From Thermaerobacillus caldiproteolyticus (GTDB taxonomy: Bacteria > Bacillota > Bacilli > Bacillales > Anoxybacillaceae): a stretch of DNA of 64,000 nucleotides. Under the pieces are notes generated by a model. That model was not told the origin of the DNA and did not search any database. It saw only the letters and a program-made list of their open reading frames with translations. Made by a program: the position numbers and the translations under genes. Positions 19,115-28,636 of the stretch are shown here, in pieces (position 1 is the stretch's first letter; the number at the start of each line of letters is the position of its first letter). The stretch lies in the NCBI RefSeq assembly GCF_013761245.1, contig NZ_JACDUT010000002.1, positions 303,927 through 367,926 of the forward strand, read 5' to 3'.

Positions 19115-20250
19115 TATGGCTTTAAGACCACTTTAATGCATCCATCTTTCTTTTCATCAAAAATTTCATAAGCATGTTTTGCTTCGTCTAATGGAAGGCG
19201 ATGGCTGATGATATCGGTCGGGTCGAACTTTCCTTCAACAATCCATTCGTACAATGTTGGTATATAATGAATGACTGGAGCCTGTCCCATTTTTACCGTA
19301 ATGTTGCGAGCAAATAAATCCCCCAGTGGAAATTGATTGTATCGCGAACCGTATACGCCGACCAGCTGAATCGTTCCGCCTTTTCTTACGGCTTGTGACG
19401 CAATGACAATGGCTCCCATCGCTCCACCTTGTAATTTTAACGCTGAACCAAGCATCTCAAGAGGGGTCATTTTTCCGTCTAACCCGACGCAGTCAATTAC
19501 CACATCTGCACCGCCTCCAGTAATTTCCTTTATATATTCTCCGACATTTTCATATTGTGTAAAATCAAGCGTTTCAACTCGATTCGTTTTTCGTGCATGC
19601 TCCAATCGATAGTCTATATAATCAACAGCAATGACCCGCTTTGCCCCTTTCATCCAAGCAAATTTTTGCGTTAACAATCCAACCGGACCGCAACCTAACA
19701 CCACGACTGTATCGCCATCTTTTACCCCTGCCTCATCAACTCCCCAAAATGCCGTCGGAATAATATCAGATAAAAATAGCAATTTCTCATCTTCCAATTC
19801 GCAATCTTCCGGAATAACAAACGGAGCAAAATTAGCGAACGGCACACGCAAATACTCCGCCTGTCCTCCGGGATAGCCGCCGAATGTTTCCGAATAACCG
19901 AAATATGCCCCCGTTTCCCCGTTCGGATTCGAAGCATCACATTGACTTTCTAAATGGTTCTGACAATACCAACATCGGCCGCATGCGATCGTAAACGGAA
20001 TAATGACGCGGTCGCATTTTTTCACTTTCGTCACATTCGGTCCAACTTCCTCGACGATTCCCATCGGTTCATGTCCGATAATAAAATCGTGCGGCATATT
20101 TGGAATCATTCCATGAATAAGATGAAGGTCAGAACCGCAAATAGCGGTGCTCGTAATTTTCACAATGATATCATCTGGCTTTAAAATCGATGGAGCTGGC
20201 ATCTGTTTCACTTGCACATCTTTTATGCCTTGAAACGTAACAGCTTTCAT
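19114..20250 (-). CDS. adhB: Zinc-dependent alcohol dehydrogenase (AdhB-like)
   Basis: 378 residues, the same length as B. subtilis AdhB as I recall it. Medium-chain dehydrogenase: catalytic zinc ligands in CGSDLH and GHEPMGIVEEVG, structural zinc cysteines in CGRCWYCQNHLESQC, NAD(P)-binding GCGPVGL. Likely oxidises short alcohols or aldehydes; the true substrate is unknown. Its ATG overlaps the stop of the MFS gene (ATGA), so both are co-expressed. Confidence 0.88.
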   Translation of the reverse strand: MKAVTFQGIKDVQVKQMPAPSILKPDDIIVKITSTAICGSDLHLIHGMIPNMPHDFIIGHEPMGIVEEVGPNVTKVKKCDRVIIPFTIACGRCWYCQNHLESQCDASNPNGETGAYFGYSETFGGYPGGQAEYLRVPFANFAPFVIPEDCELEDEKLLFLSDIIPTAFWGVDEAGVKDGDTVVVLGCGPVGLLTQKFAWMKGAKRVIAVDYIDYRLEHARKTNRVETLDFTQYENVGEYIKEITGGGADVVIDCVGLDGKMTPLEMLGSALKLQGGAMGAIVIASQAVRKGGTIQLVGVYGSRYNQFPLGDLFARNITVKMGQAPVIHYIPTLYEWIVEGKFDPTDIISHRLPLDEAKHAYEIFDEKKDGCIKVVLKP

Positions 20251-21509
20251 CCTATTTCCCTTCCTTCTTTTTCAGGTTTGATCGCCATCAATGTGATGAT
20301 GCTAGACAGCACGCATAATCCAGCAAAACCATAAAACATCGTATTCGTCGCTTGTTTCATTAACAGTGCTGCAACAGGCGGTCCTGCTGCAACACCAATA
20401 AACCGCATCGAACTATAAAACGACGTTACCGTCCCCCGCTCCTTTTTCTCAATTCCCTCCGTAATCAAAGCATCTAAACAAGGAAGCACGATTCCAATGC
20501 CGACACCTGATACAAAAAAAAGAGCTATCATCCACCAAAGCTGCCGAAACATAAATGCGAATGCAATCGTCGCTGCAGCAATGACTCCGCCAATAACGAT
20601 GAGCCATTTCATAAGTCGTTTATTTTTTCCTATTTTCTTTCCTGTTATAAAGGAAGCCACACAAAGAGCGCCAAGCGGAATAGCTAATATCCATCCTTTT
20701 TTTAGTCCATCAATCCCGTAATCATCTTCTAGCATGCTCGATAAAAAAAAGAGCTCCCCGAATAAAACGAACATAAAAGCTCCCCCGATGAAAAAAACGG
20801 CATAAAGCCAGCGTCCTTCCCGATAAAAAATCGCTTTTACATTGCGCAAAAACTCGCGAAATGGCGGCGGTTGTTCCATTTTAGTTGGAGACTTCACAAA
20901 AAAAATCATCATCACAATTGAAATCGCGCAAAACAACGGAAATGCAAAAAACAGCAAAAACCAAATGATCCCAGCTAGCACAGATCCTACTATTGGACTT
21001 GCCACTTTTCCAAATGTATTCGCGGTTTCAATCGTCCCTAAACAACTGCTGGCTTCACTGTCTTTTTTGAACAAATCACCGACAAGCGGTAATACGATCG
21101 GGAACGCTCCTGCTGCTCCTATCCCTTGCAGCATGCGCCCAACGAGAATCATTCCATATGGTTCACTCATCTTCCATGATGCCCATCCGGAAATAATCCC
21201 CCCGGCTGCCGCAATGAATAAGCTAGGGATGATCACCTTTTTTCGTCCGATTCGATCACTGAAATATCCAGCAATCGGAATTAACAGAATCGCAACAATA
21301 GAATAAACAGTAATGAGCAAACTCGACTGAAATGAAGTAATCTGCAATTGTTTTTCAATTGTTGGCAATACAGGAATCAGCATTGAGTTTCCAAGCGTCA
21401 TGACTAACGGAATTGAGGCCAGGGAAGCAATGGTCCATCCTTTGCCTGAAATGTTATTCCCCTTTCGTTCCCTGCTCATCTGTTGTGACATCTTCTCTGT
21501 CCATTCCAT
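20247..21509 (-). CDS. MFS drug/metabolite efflux transporter
   Basis: 420 residues with about 12 hydrophobic helices. Motif A GYFSDRIGRKKV follows helix 2, and VGRMLQGIGAAGAFP matches the DHA1 family motif of proton-driven efflux pumps. Translationally coupled to adhB. Substrate unknown. Two candidate starts (21509 or 21491); the first follows a weak AGGCAGGAA site. Confidence 0.85.
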   Translation of the reverse strand: MEWTEKMSQQMSRERKGNNISGKGWTIASLASIPLVMTLGNSMLIPVLPTIEKQLQITSFQSSLLITVYSIVAILLIPIAGYFSDRIGRKKVIIPSLFIAAAGGIISGWASWKMSEPYGMILVGRMLQGIGAAGAFPIVLPLVGDLFKKDSEASSCLGTIETANTFGKVASPIVGSVLAGIIWFLLFFAFPLFCAISIVMMIFFVKSPTKMEQPPPFREFLRNVKAIFYREGRWLYAVFFIGGAFMFVLFGELFFLSSMLEDDYGIDGLKKGWILAIPLGALCVASFITGKKIGKNKRLMKWLIVIGGVIAAATIAFAFMFRQLWWMIALFFVSGVGIGIVLPCLDALITEGIEKKERGTVTSFYSSMRFIGVAAGPPVAALLMKQATNTMFYGFAGLCVLSSIITLMAIKPEKEGREIG

Positions 21510-21590
21510 TTACCATTCCTGCCTTATCGTTTATTATTCATCTTTTCACATTTTTATCATCTCCGTTTTCCTCTTTTACATTCGAAACAC

Positions 21591-21624
21591 AAAAAACCTC
21601 GCCTAGGAAAAGGCAAGGTTTTTC
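21591..21624 (-). terminator. Terminator of the sugar ABC operon
   Basis: Minus strand: AAACCTTGCC, loop, GGCGAGGTTTTTT, placed 3 bp after the stop of the last permease. Confidence 0.8.
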
Positions 21625-21626
21625 CA

Positions 21627-22454
21627 TCATTTACTACCTGTAAACGAAATTCCTTTAATAAAATAACGATTGAAAAACGCATAAATGACTAATACTGGCA
21701 ATGTAAACACCATTGAAGCCGCCATAATGTAATTCCAGTAGCTAATGTATTGCCCTTTAAAGCTATTTAAGCCAAGCGGCAATGTAAAGAGCTGCGGGTC
21801 AGAAAGAATAATGAGCGGGCGCATAAAATCATTCCATGAACCCATAAATACAAAAATTGCTTGTGCAGCTAATGCTGGACGAGCGAGCGGCAAAACAATC
21901 CGGAAAAAAATACCGAGCCGGCTAAGCCCATCTAATGCTGCCGCTTCTTCTAGCTCTTTTGGAAAATTAATAAAAAACTGCCGCATCATAAAAATAAACG
22001 TCGCATTGATCATCGTCGGCACAATCATCCCTTGATAAGAATTCAACCAGCCAAGCTGTTTTAAAATTAAATAGTTCGGAATCATTGTGACTTGTACCGG
22101 AATCATTAATACCGCCAAGATGATGATAAACAACGGTTTCTTTCCGGGAAATTGCAACCGTGCTAACGCATAGCCAGCCATCGAATTAAACAATAAGTTT
22201 AACAAAGTAACAGTTACCGCAATGATAACACTATTGAACAACCAACGCGGGAACATTTTTTGCTCAATAAAAATTTGTTTATAATTGTCCAGTGTAAAGT
22301 GTTTTGGAATAAAATGAATCGTTCCGCTAACAATTTCTTCAAGTGTTTTAAACGAAGAAGACAGCGCCCATAAAAACGGAATCAGCGTAATCACCGCGTA
22401 GACAACAAGAATGACATACAGAAAAACCTTTCCAATCCCAGCTTTCTTTTTCAT
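21627..22454 (-). CDS. Carbohydrate ABC transporter permease (MalG type)
   Basis: 275 residues with six membrane helices. The EAA loop that docks the ATPase is EEAAALDGLSRLGIFFRIVL. Last gene of the operon. No ATPase gene is present here, so a shared MsmX-type ATPase elsewhere is expected, as is usual in Bacillus. Confidence 0.92.
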   Translation of the reverse strand: MKKKAGIGKVFLYVILVVYAVITLIPFLWALSSSFKTLEEIVSGTIHFIPKHFTLDNYKQIFIEQKMFPRWLFNSVIIAVTVTLLNLLFNSMAGYALARLQFPGKKPLFIIILAVLMIPVQVTMIPNYLILKQLGWLNSYQGMIVPTMINATFIFMMRQFFINFPKELEEAAALDGLSRLGIFFRIVLPLARPALAAQAIFVFMGSWNDFMRPLIILSDPQLFTLPLGLNSFKGQYISYWNYIMAASMVFTLPVLVIYAFFNRYFIKGISFTGSK

Positions 22455-22467
22455 TGCATTTCCCCCC

Positions 22468-23367
22468 TTAATAGAGAGACTCTTCTTTTGAAAATTTCCG
22501 TTGCAATAACGTCGCCACTAAAATGATAATTGCTAAAGCAAACGCCAGTGCCGCTGCATATCCCATTGTTCCTAACGTTTTAAACGCATATTGGTAAATG
22601 AGAAGAACGACCGTTAATGTCGAATTGTTTGGCCCACCCGAACCAGAGGAGAAAATATACGACTGATCAAATAATTGGAACGTGCCAATCAATCCCATAA
22701 TCACAACAAACGATGTGACCGGCCGTAAATATGGCACTGTTACGTACCAAAACTTTTGTAACGCATTCGCTCCATCAAGTTCGGCTGCCTCATAAAGCGA
22801 ATCAGGCACCTCTTGCAATGCCGCTAAATAAATGACCATAAAGAACGGGGCTGTTGACCAAATGTTCATGACCATAATCGCGTTAAGCGCTATGTCTGGA
22901 TCGCCTAACCAGTTATACGTCGGCAAACCGATCGCTTTTAAAAAATGGTTAATCAATCCGTTTTGGTTATACATCCACATAAAAATGAGCGTTAACACCG
23001 TTGAAGAAGTGAGCGTCGGTAAAAAATAAACAATCCGGAAAAATTTTTGTCCTTTTAGTCCTGCATTTAACGTCGCTGCTAACACGAGCGCTAACATCGT
23101 TTGACACGGTACAACGATGATGACGTATTTCACCGTATTCCATAATGCAATTTTTGCCCGTGTATCCTCCAGCATTCTTTGGAAATTGTCGATTCCTACA
23201 AATTGAAATGTTGTTGTCCCAAGCAATTGTACTTTATGAAATGCGAGAAAAATGGCAAATACAATCGGACCGATGATAAACAAAAGCAAAACAAACAACG
23301 TTGGTGAAAGTAATAAATAGCCAGCACCTGCTTCGCGCCACTCTTTCTTCGAAAATGCTCGTTTCAT
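22468..23367 (-). CDS. Carbohydrate ABC transporter permease (MalF/UgpA type)
   Basis: 299 residues from the ATG at 23367, placed 6 bp after GGGAGAGG; an 11-residue longer frame runs into the leader. Six helices, EAA loop EAAELDGANALQKFWYVTVP. It pairs with the MalG-type permease 13 bp downstream. Confidence 0.92.
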   Translation of the reverse strand: MKRAFSKKEWREAGAGYLLLSPTLFVLLLFIIGPIVFAIFLAFHKVQLLGTTTFQFVGIDNFQRMLEDTRAKIALWNTVKYVIIVVPCQTMLALVLAATLNAGLKGQKFFRIVYFLPTLTSSTVLTLIFMWMYNQNGLINHFLKAIGLPTYNWLGDPDIALNAIMVMNIWSTAPFFMVIYLAALQEVPDSLYEAAELDGANALQKFWYVTVPYLRPVTSFVVIMGLIGTFQLFDQSYIFSSGSGGPNNSTLTVVLLIYQYAFKTLGTMGYAAALAFALAIIILVATLLQRKFSKEESLY

Positions 23368-23403
23368 CTCATTCCTCTCCCTTTGCCAAAGAGAATTCAC
23401 TAA

Positions 23404-23458
23404 GCTATTCCCCTCTTTCTAGCAAGGACATAGCCATTACTAGAAAGAAGGGAACAGC
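23404..23458 (-). promoter_or_regulatory. Intercistronic stem-loop between receptor and permease genes
   Basis: Arms 23404-23422 and 23440-23458 pair at 17 of 19 positions around a 17-nt loop, with no T-run. It sits in the only long gap of the operon, after the receptor stop. Such hairpins usually stabilise the receptor mRNA and allow higher receptor than permease expression. Confidence 0.7.
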
Positions 23459-23506
23459 CCAATTGCTTCGCTCTGATAGAAGGAATCCTTCTACCAGAAC
23501 ATTACA

Positions 23507-24778
23507 TTACTTGCTTTCAATTTCTTTATTCGCTGTTTCTTGTGCTTCTTTTAACGCTTCATCTAAAGGACGTTCTCCTAAGAAAGCACTTACAAATTGG
23601 TTATTAAAGTTGTTCATGATAATTGGTAAGTTCGTTCCATTCTGCCATACGGTTGCATAAGAAGCACCAGCAACAAGCGGACCACGCAATGGATCTTTAT
23701 CATACCCTAACTCTGCAGCAACAGACTTCCTTGTCGGTAGTGCGTATCCTTTACTTGTCCATGTCTTCATTCCTTCTTTACCCGTTAAGTATGAGATTAA
23801 TTCCCATGCGGCTTTCTTTTTCTTTGAATCTTTGTTCATCACATAAGCAACAGTGTAAGCCATTGTCGCTTTTTTGCCGTTAATCGTTGGAATTTCTGCA
23901 GTTCCATATTCTAAATTCGGGAACGTATCTTGTAAAAATGGAATCGCCCAGTTTCCTTCAATGACCATTGCCGCTTTTCCTTGCCCGAACATCTCGCCGC
24001 CCCAGCCGGCTCCTGCTTCACTTGGTTGAGCCGCTGATTTATCTTTCAAATGCATATCCACAATCGGTTGAAGTGCTTCGACCACTTTTGGATCGGCAAA
24101 GCTCGCTTTATTATCGGTTACGACTTTGCCTCCCTTTGACTCGGCGATATAGTATAGGCGCGCTAATTCAGGAGCAACACCAAGCCCGTATACTTTTGTC
24201 CCTTTTGTTAATTTCTTCGCTGCTTCGCGAAGCTCATCCCATGTTTTCGGCACATCGACACCCGCTTCTTGGAACATTTTTTTGTTGTAAAATAACGCTA
24301 ATGTCGAATAGTCTTTCGGAAAGCCGTAAATCTTTCCGTCTTTTCCTTTAAACGCATCGAGTAACGGCTTTTCGAAATCGTTAATGTCAAAATCATCGGT
24401 GACATATTTATCAAGCGGCTCTAGTACTCCCGTTTCAATTAAAGCAGGAGCTTCAAATGCATCAAGATAAAAAACGTCTGGACCTTCGCCGCCGATTAAG
24501 CGCGTTTTAATGACATCCATATACTGTTCCGAAATGACTTCAAGTTTGACTTTAATATCGGGATGTTTCGCTTCAAATTCATCTAGCGTTTGTTGCAATA
24601 GCTTTTGTTCACTTGGATTTCCACCCCAACCGGCAAGCGTCACTTCGATCTTTTCGTCTTTTCCCCCACTTGTGTCTTCACCTGCCGTCTTTTCATCTCC
24701 ACCCCCACATCCCGCTAGCATGCTTCCCATTAATACAGACGTAATTCCAACCATTGTTAGCCACTTTTTTCTTTTCAT
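23507..24778 (-). CDS. Extracellular sugar-binding lipoprotein
   Basis: 423 residues of the SBP_bac_1 family (maltose-type). Signal peptide with lipobox GSMLAGC, then an acidic Gly-rich linker and the family blocks VTLAGWGGNPSEQ, GPDVFYLDAFEAPAL and GKAAMVIEGNWAIPF. It delivers an oligosaccharide to the two permeases downstream. Ligand not predictable from sequence; the adjacent glucosidase-type enzyme suggests an alpha-glucoside. Confidence 0.92.
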   Translation of the reverse strand: MKRKKWLTMVGITSVLMGSMLAGCGGGDEKTAGEDTSGGKDEKIEVTLAGWGGNPSEQKLLQQTLDEFEAKHPDIKVKLEVISEQYMDVIKTRLIGGEGPDVFYLDAFEAPALIETGVLEPLDKYVTDDFDINDFEKPLLDAFKGKDGKIYGFPKDYSTLALFYNKKMFQEAGVDVPKTWDELREAAKKLTKGTKVYGLGVAPELARLYYIAESKGGKVVTDNKASFADPKVVEALQPIVDMHLKDKSAAQPSEAGAGWGGEMFGQGKAAMVIEGNWAIPFLQDTFPNLEYGTAEIPTINGKKATMAYTVAYVMNKDSKKKKAAWELISYLTGKEGMKTWTSKGYALPTRKSVAAELGYDKDPLRGPLVAGASYATVWQNGTNLPIIMNNFNNQFVSAFLGERPLDEALKEAQETANKEIESK

Positions 24779-24835
24779 TTCTCGCTACTCCCTTCTTAGT
24801 TATTTTATATAGACAGGGGAAAAACCTATCCCCTG

Positions 24836-26935
24836 TTAGGAAACGATCACATCGTACCCTGTCGTGTTTTCGTGGATTTCTACTTTCATATCTTCTCCTT
24901 GGCGAATCACCGTCAGCGACAACCGGCCTTCACCAATCGCCATATTCTCGACTTTTAAAAATTTCATCGAGTCAAGCAATATTGGTGAAAGGCGAATTTC
25001 TTTTCGTAAACTATTCGGAAATAGCCCTAACAGCGTTTGAATGAATACAAGCGGCGTTCCGGCTGCCCATGCTTGCGGTGAGCAAGCAACCGGATATTTG
25101 ACAGGTTTACCTGCCGAACGGCCATATCCACAGAATAGCTCTGGAAGGCGATTGTATTCAAAATGTGCTGCTGCTTCAATCAATCCATTCATCACAACAA
25201 GTGCTGCATCCTGTTTTCCTACTTTACTAAGCCCGAGTAAAATGAGGCTATTATCATGTGGCCAAACACTGCCATCATGGTAGCTCATCGGATTGTATCC
25301 GGCTTCTCCCTCAGCCATCGTCCGAATACCGTATCCAGAAAACATTTTTGCTGACAGTAACATGTCAATGACAGCGTTGCATCGATCTTTATCAAGCATA
25401 TCAGCAAATAAGACATGCCCCGGATTCGATGTAATCGTACCCACTTGTTGTTTCTCTCCATCTAAAGCAATCGCATAAAACTGGACATCTTCCATCCAAA
25501 ATGCCTTATCAAACTTTTCTTTTAACTCTTTCGCTTGATGTCGAAGTTCTGCTGCTCGCTCCGGCTCGTTCATCTGCTCAAAAATATCGGCCAGCCCCAT
25601 CTTCGCTTGATACACATATCCTTGTACTTCTACAAGCGCAATCGGCGATTTCGCATACTCTCCATTGCGGTGAACAATCGAGTCACCGGAATCTTTCCAT
25701 CCTTGATTCGCAATGCCCTTGCTTGATTCTTGATGATACTCAACAAATCCATCACCATCACGGTCGCCATATTGATCGATCCACTCAAGCGCTGCGTCAA
25801 TATGCTCTCTTAATTGACAGACGATGCCATTATCACCCGTCCACTTCACGTATTCCGTTAACAACACAAGGAATAACGGTGTTGCATCAATCGTTCCGTA
25901 ATACGGCGTAAACGGAATTTGGTTCGTATTCGCTAACTCCCCAAAACGCAATTCATGCATAATTTTTCCCGGCTGTTCATCTCGCCAATGGTCAAGACGT
26001 TTTCCCTGATATTGCGCCATGGTGACTAATGTTCCTTTAGCAACTTTCGGGTTAAACGGAAGCATTTGTAACGCCGCGATTAAGCTATCGCGTCCGAATG
26101 GAACTCCAAACCAAGGAAGACCAGCCACCGGAAATTGACCGTATCCTAAATCAGTCAACAACACACGCAAATCATTAATGCCCCGGTCAACAAGACGTTG
26201 GAGCGGCTCATAATCTGTCGTTATCTTTGTAATCTGTTTCTCCCAATCCATATAAGAAGATTTGAGCTGATCCAGTGCCGCGTCACAATCCATCATCATT
26301 TCTCTTTCCGCTTCATTTCCAATTTGGGGGTGAATCATGAGTGTGACCGCTTGCTCTTCCGCATGGCCGAGAGAAAAGGAAAAGGCGATTTCTCCTTTTT
26401 CAGACACTGATTTTGCTTGGCGGTCCCAAATAATTTTTGTCGCTCGCTTGATCCCATCCGCTCCTTCATAATGAAATGTTAATGCATTTCCTTCGATCGT
26501 TTGACCTACCCGCATTCCTACGTTTCCTGTCTGAAATCCCCGAACAATGAACATATCAGCAAAATCAGCATCAACATGAACACTTAGTTCGAATTCCACA
26601 CTTTTTGGAAAATAATTTTTCAACTTAATCGTTTCATAAAGAACCTCGTCATAAATAAAGCGCTTTCTTTCGATCTCTACCGATTCTCTCCATAAAACAA
26701 TTTCTCCATTTTTTTCAATCGGTGGATTCGTTAGTAAAATCGTCGCTACATAATTTTCCGCGGCATCGGAAGATAATAAAATCGGCTCTTTCCCATTAAT
26801 TCGTAACGCAAATTCACTTAAAAAGCGTGTATCTTTTGTATACAATCCTAACCCGTACGGATGATGTTTCGGAATATTGCCTTTTTCATCTGTCAGCAAA
26901 AATACGTCATTTTCTTTAATCACACGATAGCCCAT
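24836..26935 (-). CDS. Glycogen-debranching-type glucosidase (GDE_N_bis plus six-hairpin domain)
   Basis: 699 residues from the ATG behind AGGAGGG; the longer open frame would cross the operators. The N-terminal beta domain (about 1-215) starts DVFLLTDEKGNIP, and an (alpha/alpha)6 toroid follows with GRDSLIAALQML, HQESSKGIANQGWKDS and SVWPHDNSLI, motifs of amylo-1,6-glucosidase-like hydrolases. No signal peptide, so it is cytoplasmic and acts after uptake. Exact linkage unknown. First structural gene after the LacI regulator. Confidence 0.87.
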   Translation of the reverse strand: MGYRVIKENDVFLLTDEKGNIPKHHPYGLGLYTKDTRFLSEFALRINGKEPILLSSDAAENYVATILLTNPPIEKNGEIVLWRESVEIERKRFIYDEVLYETIKLKNYFPKSVEFELSVHVDADFADMFIVRGFQTGNVGMRVGQTIEGNALTFHYEGADGIKRATKIIWDRQAKSVSEKGEIAFSFSLGHAEEQAVTLMIHPQIGNEAEREMMMDCDAALDQLKSSYMDWEKQITKITTDYEPLQRLVDRGINDLRVLLTDLGYGQFPVAGLPWFGVPFGRDSLIAALQMLPFNPKVAKGTLVTMAQYQGKRLDHWRDEQPGKIMHELRFGELANTNQIPFTPYYGTIDATPLFLVLLTEYVKWTGDNGIVCQLREHIDAALEWIDQYGDRDGDGFVEYHQESSKGIANQGWKDSGDSIVHRNGEYAKSPIALVEVQGYVYQAKMGLADIFEQMNEPERAAELRHQAKELKEKFDKAFWMEDVQFYAIALDGEKQQVGTITSNPGHVLFADMLDKDRCNAVIDMLLSAKMFSGYGIRTMAEGEAGYNPMSYHDGSVWPHDNSLILLGLSKVGKQDAALVVMNGLIEAAAHFEYNRLPELFCGYGRSAGKPVKYPVACSPQAWAAGTPLVFIQTLLGLFPNSLRKEIRLSPILLDSMKFLKVENMAIGEGRLSLTVIRQGEDMKVEIHENTTGYDVIVS

Positions 26936-26951
26936 TAAAACCCTCCTGTTA

Positions 26952-27029
26952 CCGAAACGTTTTGGATTTTGAGAAATTTTACTCCAAAACGTTTTCGATT
27001 TTTGATAAAACTCTTCCAAAACGTTTTGA
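26952..27029. promoter_or_regulatory. Three LacI-family operators upstream of the glucosidase operon
   Basis: CCGAAACGTTTTGG at 26952-26965, CCAAAACGTTTTCG at 26984-26997 and CCAAAACGTTTTGA at 27016-27029, all palindromes centred on CG with 32-bp centre-to-centre spacing. A fourth copy lies before the regulator gene. Most simply, these are sites of the adjacent LacI-family protein. Confidence 0.85.
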
Positions 27030-27053
27030 ATCGCTGGCCAGTTAAAAACCACA

Positions 27054-28070
27054 CTATTTGTGGTTTTTAACTGTCGATTCGCGCATTTTTAATTCTGTTT
27101 CCAAAATTCTAACATGAGATTGTGCCTTTCCTTCTAACATTTGAATGAGCAATTTCGCCGCTTCATAGCCCATCGCAAATTTATTTTGGGCGATTGTCGA
27201 TAACGTTGGAGTCGCATAAGAAGCAAGAATAATATCATCATATCCGATAACGGCCACATCGTCTGGCACTCGCTTGCCGAGCTGTTTTACCGCTTTCATA
27301 ACTCCTAATGCCATCAAATCGCTCGCACAGAAAAATGCCGTAATGTCCGGATATTCTGTCAACAATCGTATTGCTTCTTGTTCCGCTTGTTCTTCTTTAA
27401 ACGCACCGTTTGCCACCCAATGCTCATAAAACGGTAAATCGGCTTCGAATAACGCCTCTTTGAATCCTTTCAGCCTTTGTTCACTAACAAAGGCATATTC
27501 ATAGCCATTGATCATAGCAATACACTTGTGGCCTAACTCCACTAAATGTCGGACAGCTTTTTTTGCCCCAAGAACATTATCGGTTGTGACATATCCTACT
27601 GTCTCTGATTCAATTGGGATGTCGATGAGGACACACGGAATATCGCTCTCAACTACTTCTTGCAAATACGGATCATCGACTCGAATTCCTTGTAAAATTG
27701 CACCATCCACTCGTCGTTCACGGCATAATTGTGTATACGTTTTTTCCCGCTGCTTCGTGGAAGTTGTGCTGAATAAAACCATGTCATAATCCACTTCACC
27801 GACATATTGGTTAACTCCTGCCAGTACTTCAAACGTAAAATTGTCTTTAGCGCTTTCCCGAGTCAACCCAGAAACAAGCAAGCCAATCGTTTTGGATTTA
27901 TTCATGACAAGCCCGCGAGCAAGAGTGTTCGGACTATAATTCAATTGTTTAGCAATATCGATGATTTTTTGTCTCGTTTTTTCATTTACATCAGAATACC
28001 CATTCAATGCTCTTGAAACTGTTGTAATCGAAACTCCAGCAGCTTTAGCAATATCTTTAATCGTTGTCAC
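27054..28070 (-). CDS. LacI-family transcriptional repressor
   Basis: 338 residues. The N-terminal helix-turn-helix and hinge (TIKDIAKAAGVSITTVSRAL, then NYSPNTLARGL) precede a sugar-binding domain with FFCASDLMALGVMKA and IGYDDIILASYATP. Expected to repress the downstream glucosidase-ABC operon and itself, with release by the imported sugar. Confidence 0.93.
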   Translation of the reverse strand: MTTIKDIAKAAGVSITTVSRALNGYSDVNEKTRQKIIDIAKQLNYSPNTLARGLVMNKSKTIGLLVSGLTRESAKDNFTFEVLAGVNQYVGEVDYDMVLFSTTSTKQREKTYTQLCRERRVDGAILQGIRVDDPYLQEVVESDIPCVLIDIPIESETVGYVTTDNVLGAKKAVRHLVELGHKCIAMINGYEYAFVSEQRLKGFKEALFEADLPFYEHWVANGAFKEEQAEQEAIRLLTEYPDITAFFCASDLMALGVMKAVKQLGKRVPDDVAVIGYDDIILASYATPTLSTIAQNKFAMGYEAAKLLIQMLEGKAQSHVRILETELKMRESTVKNHK

Positions 28071-28080
28071 AGCTCTTCCT

Positions 28081-28140
28081 CCAAAACGTTTCGGATTGCT
28101 CTCTTGATTGGATTATAACCGAAAATGTAAACGATTTCAA
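28081..28140 (-). promoter_or_regulatory. Promoter, CRE and operator of the LacI-family gene
   Basis: Minus strand: -35 TTGAAA (28140-28135), 17-bp spacer, -10 TATAAT (28117-28112). A CcpA site TGTAAACGATTTCA (28126-28139, plus-strand reading) matches TGWAANCGNTNWCA fully and overlaps the -35. The operator CCAAAACGTTTCGG at 28081-28094 lies just downstream of the -10. This fits repression by both CcpA and the gene's own product. Confidence 0.8.
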
Positions 28141-28194
28141 TCATTTTTCGCCAATCTTCTTTCTATAAATTTACAACTCCTTCTTCAATTCCCA

Positions 28195-28224
28195 TCATAC
28201 AAATGCTTTTTTTCTCTCATACTA
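28195..28224 (+). promoter_or_regulatory. Candidate SigG promoter of the ssp gene
   Basis: -10 CATACTA (28218-28224) matches CATWHTA; -35 TCATA (28195-28199) matches four of five of GHATR with an 18-bp spacer. Confidence 0.5.
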
Positions 28225-28263
28225 ATGATGCAAGACATATCATGAAACAAGGAGGAATAAAAC

Positions 28264-28473
28264 ATGGCAAGAACAAGTAACAAATTGCTTGTACCAGGGA
28301 TTGAACAAGCCCTTGATCAAATAAAATATGAAATCGCTCAAGAGTTTGGTGTACAATTAGGGGCAAATACCGCTTCTCGCTCCAATGGTTCCGTCGGCGG
28401 CGAGATTACAAAGCGCTTGGTTGCGCAAGCCCAAAGCCAATTTGCTGGTTCTGCTCATTCAAAAACTGAATAA
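28264..28473 (+). CDS. Alpha/beta-type small acid-soluble spore protein
   Basis: 69 residues. It binds and protects DNA in the dormant spore. Family blocks: [20 protein letters not shown], the germination-protease region around EIAQEFGV, and [16 protein letters not shown]. Strong AAGGAGG site. Monocistronic, with a SigG-like promoter upstream. Confidence 0.95.
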   Translation: MARTSNKLLVPGIEQALDQIKYEIAQEFGVQLGANTASRSNGSVGGEITKRLVAQAQSQFAGSAHSKTE

Positions 28474-28581
28474 TATGGCTGCATTTAAAACACTTTTTTG
28501 CATAAAGAATGATTACGCGCAAATGTATGTATAAAGCAACGCCTTTTTGACGTTAAATTTTTTCATAAAAACTTTATCTAC

Positions 28582-28616
28582 AGAGGCTGCTTCACCTTTT
28601 TCGGACAGCCTCTTTC
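28582..28616 (+). terminator. Likely terminator downstream of the ssp gene
   Basis: AGAGGCTG, 16-nt loop, CAGCCTCTTTC, 109 bp after the ssp stop. The T-run is short. Confidence 0.5.
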
Positions 28617-28636
28617 TTCATTCATTGTGATGGTAT

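Noticed and set aside
26936..27052. 39-residue N-terminal extension of the glucosidase
   Set aside because: It would translate through three LacI operators; the ATG at 26935 has a strong ribosome site and matches the domain start.
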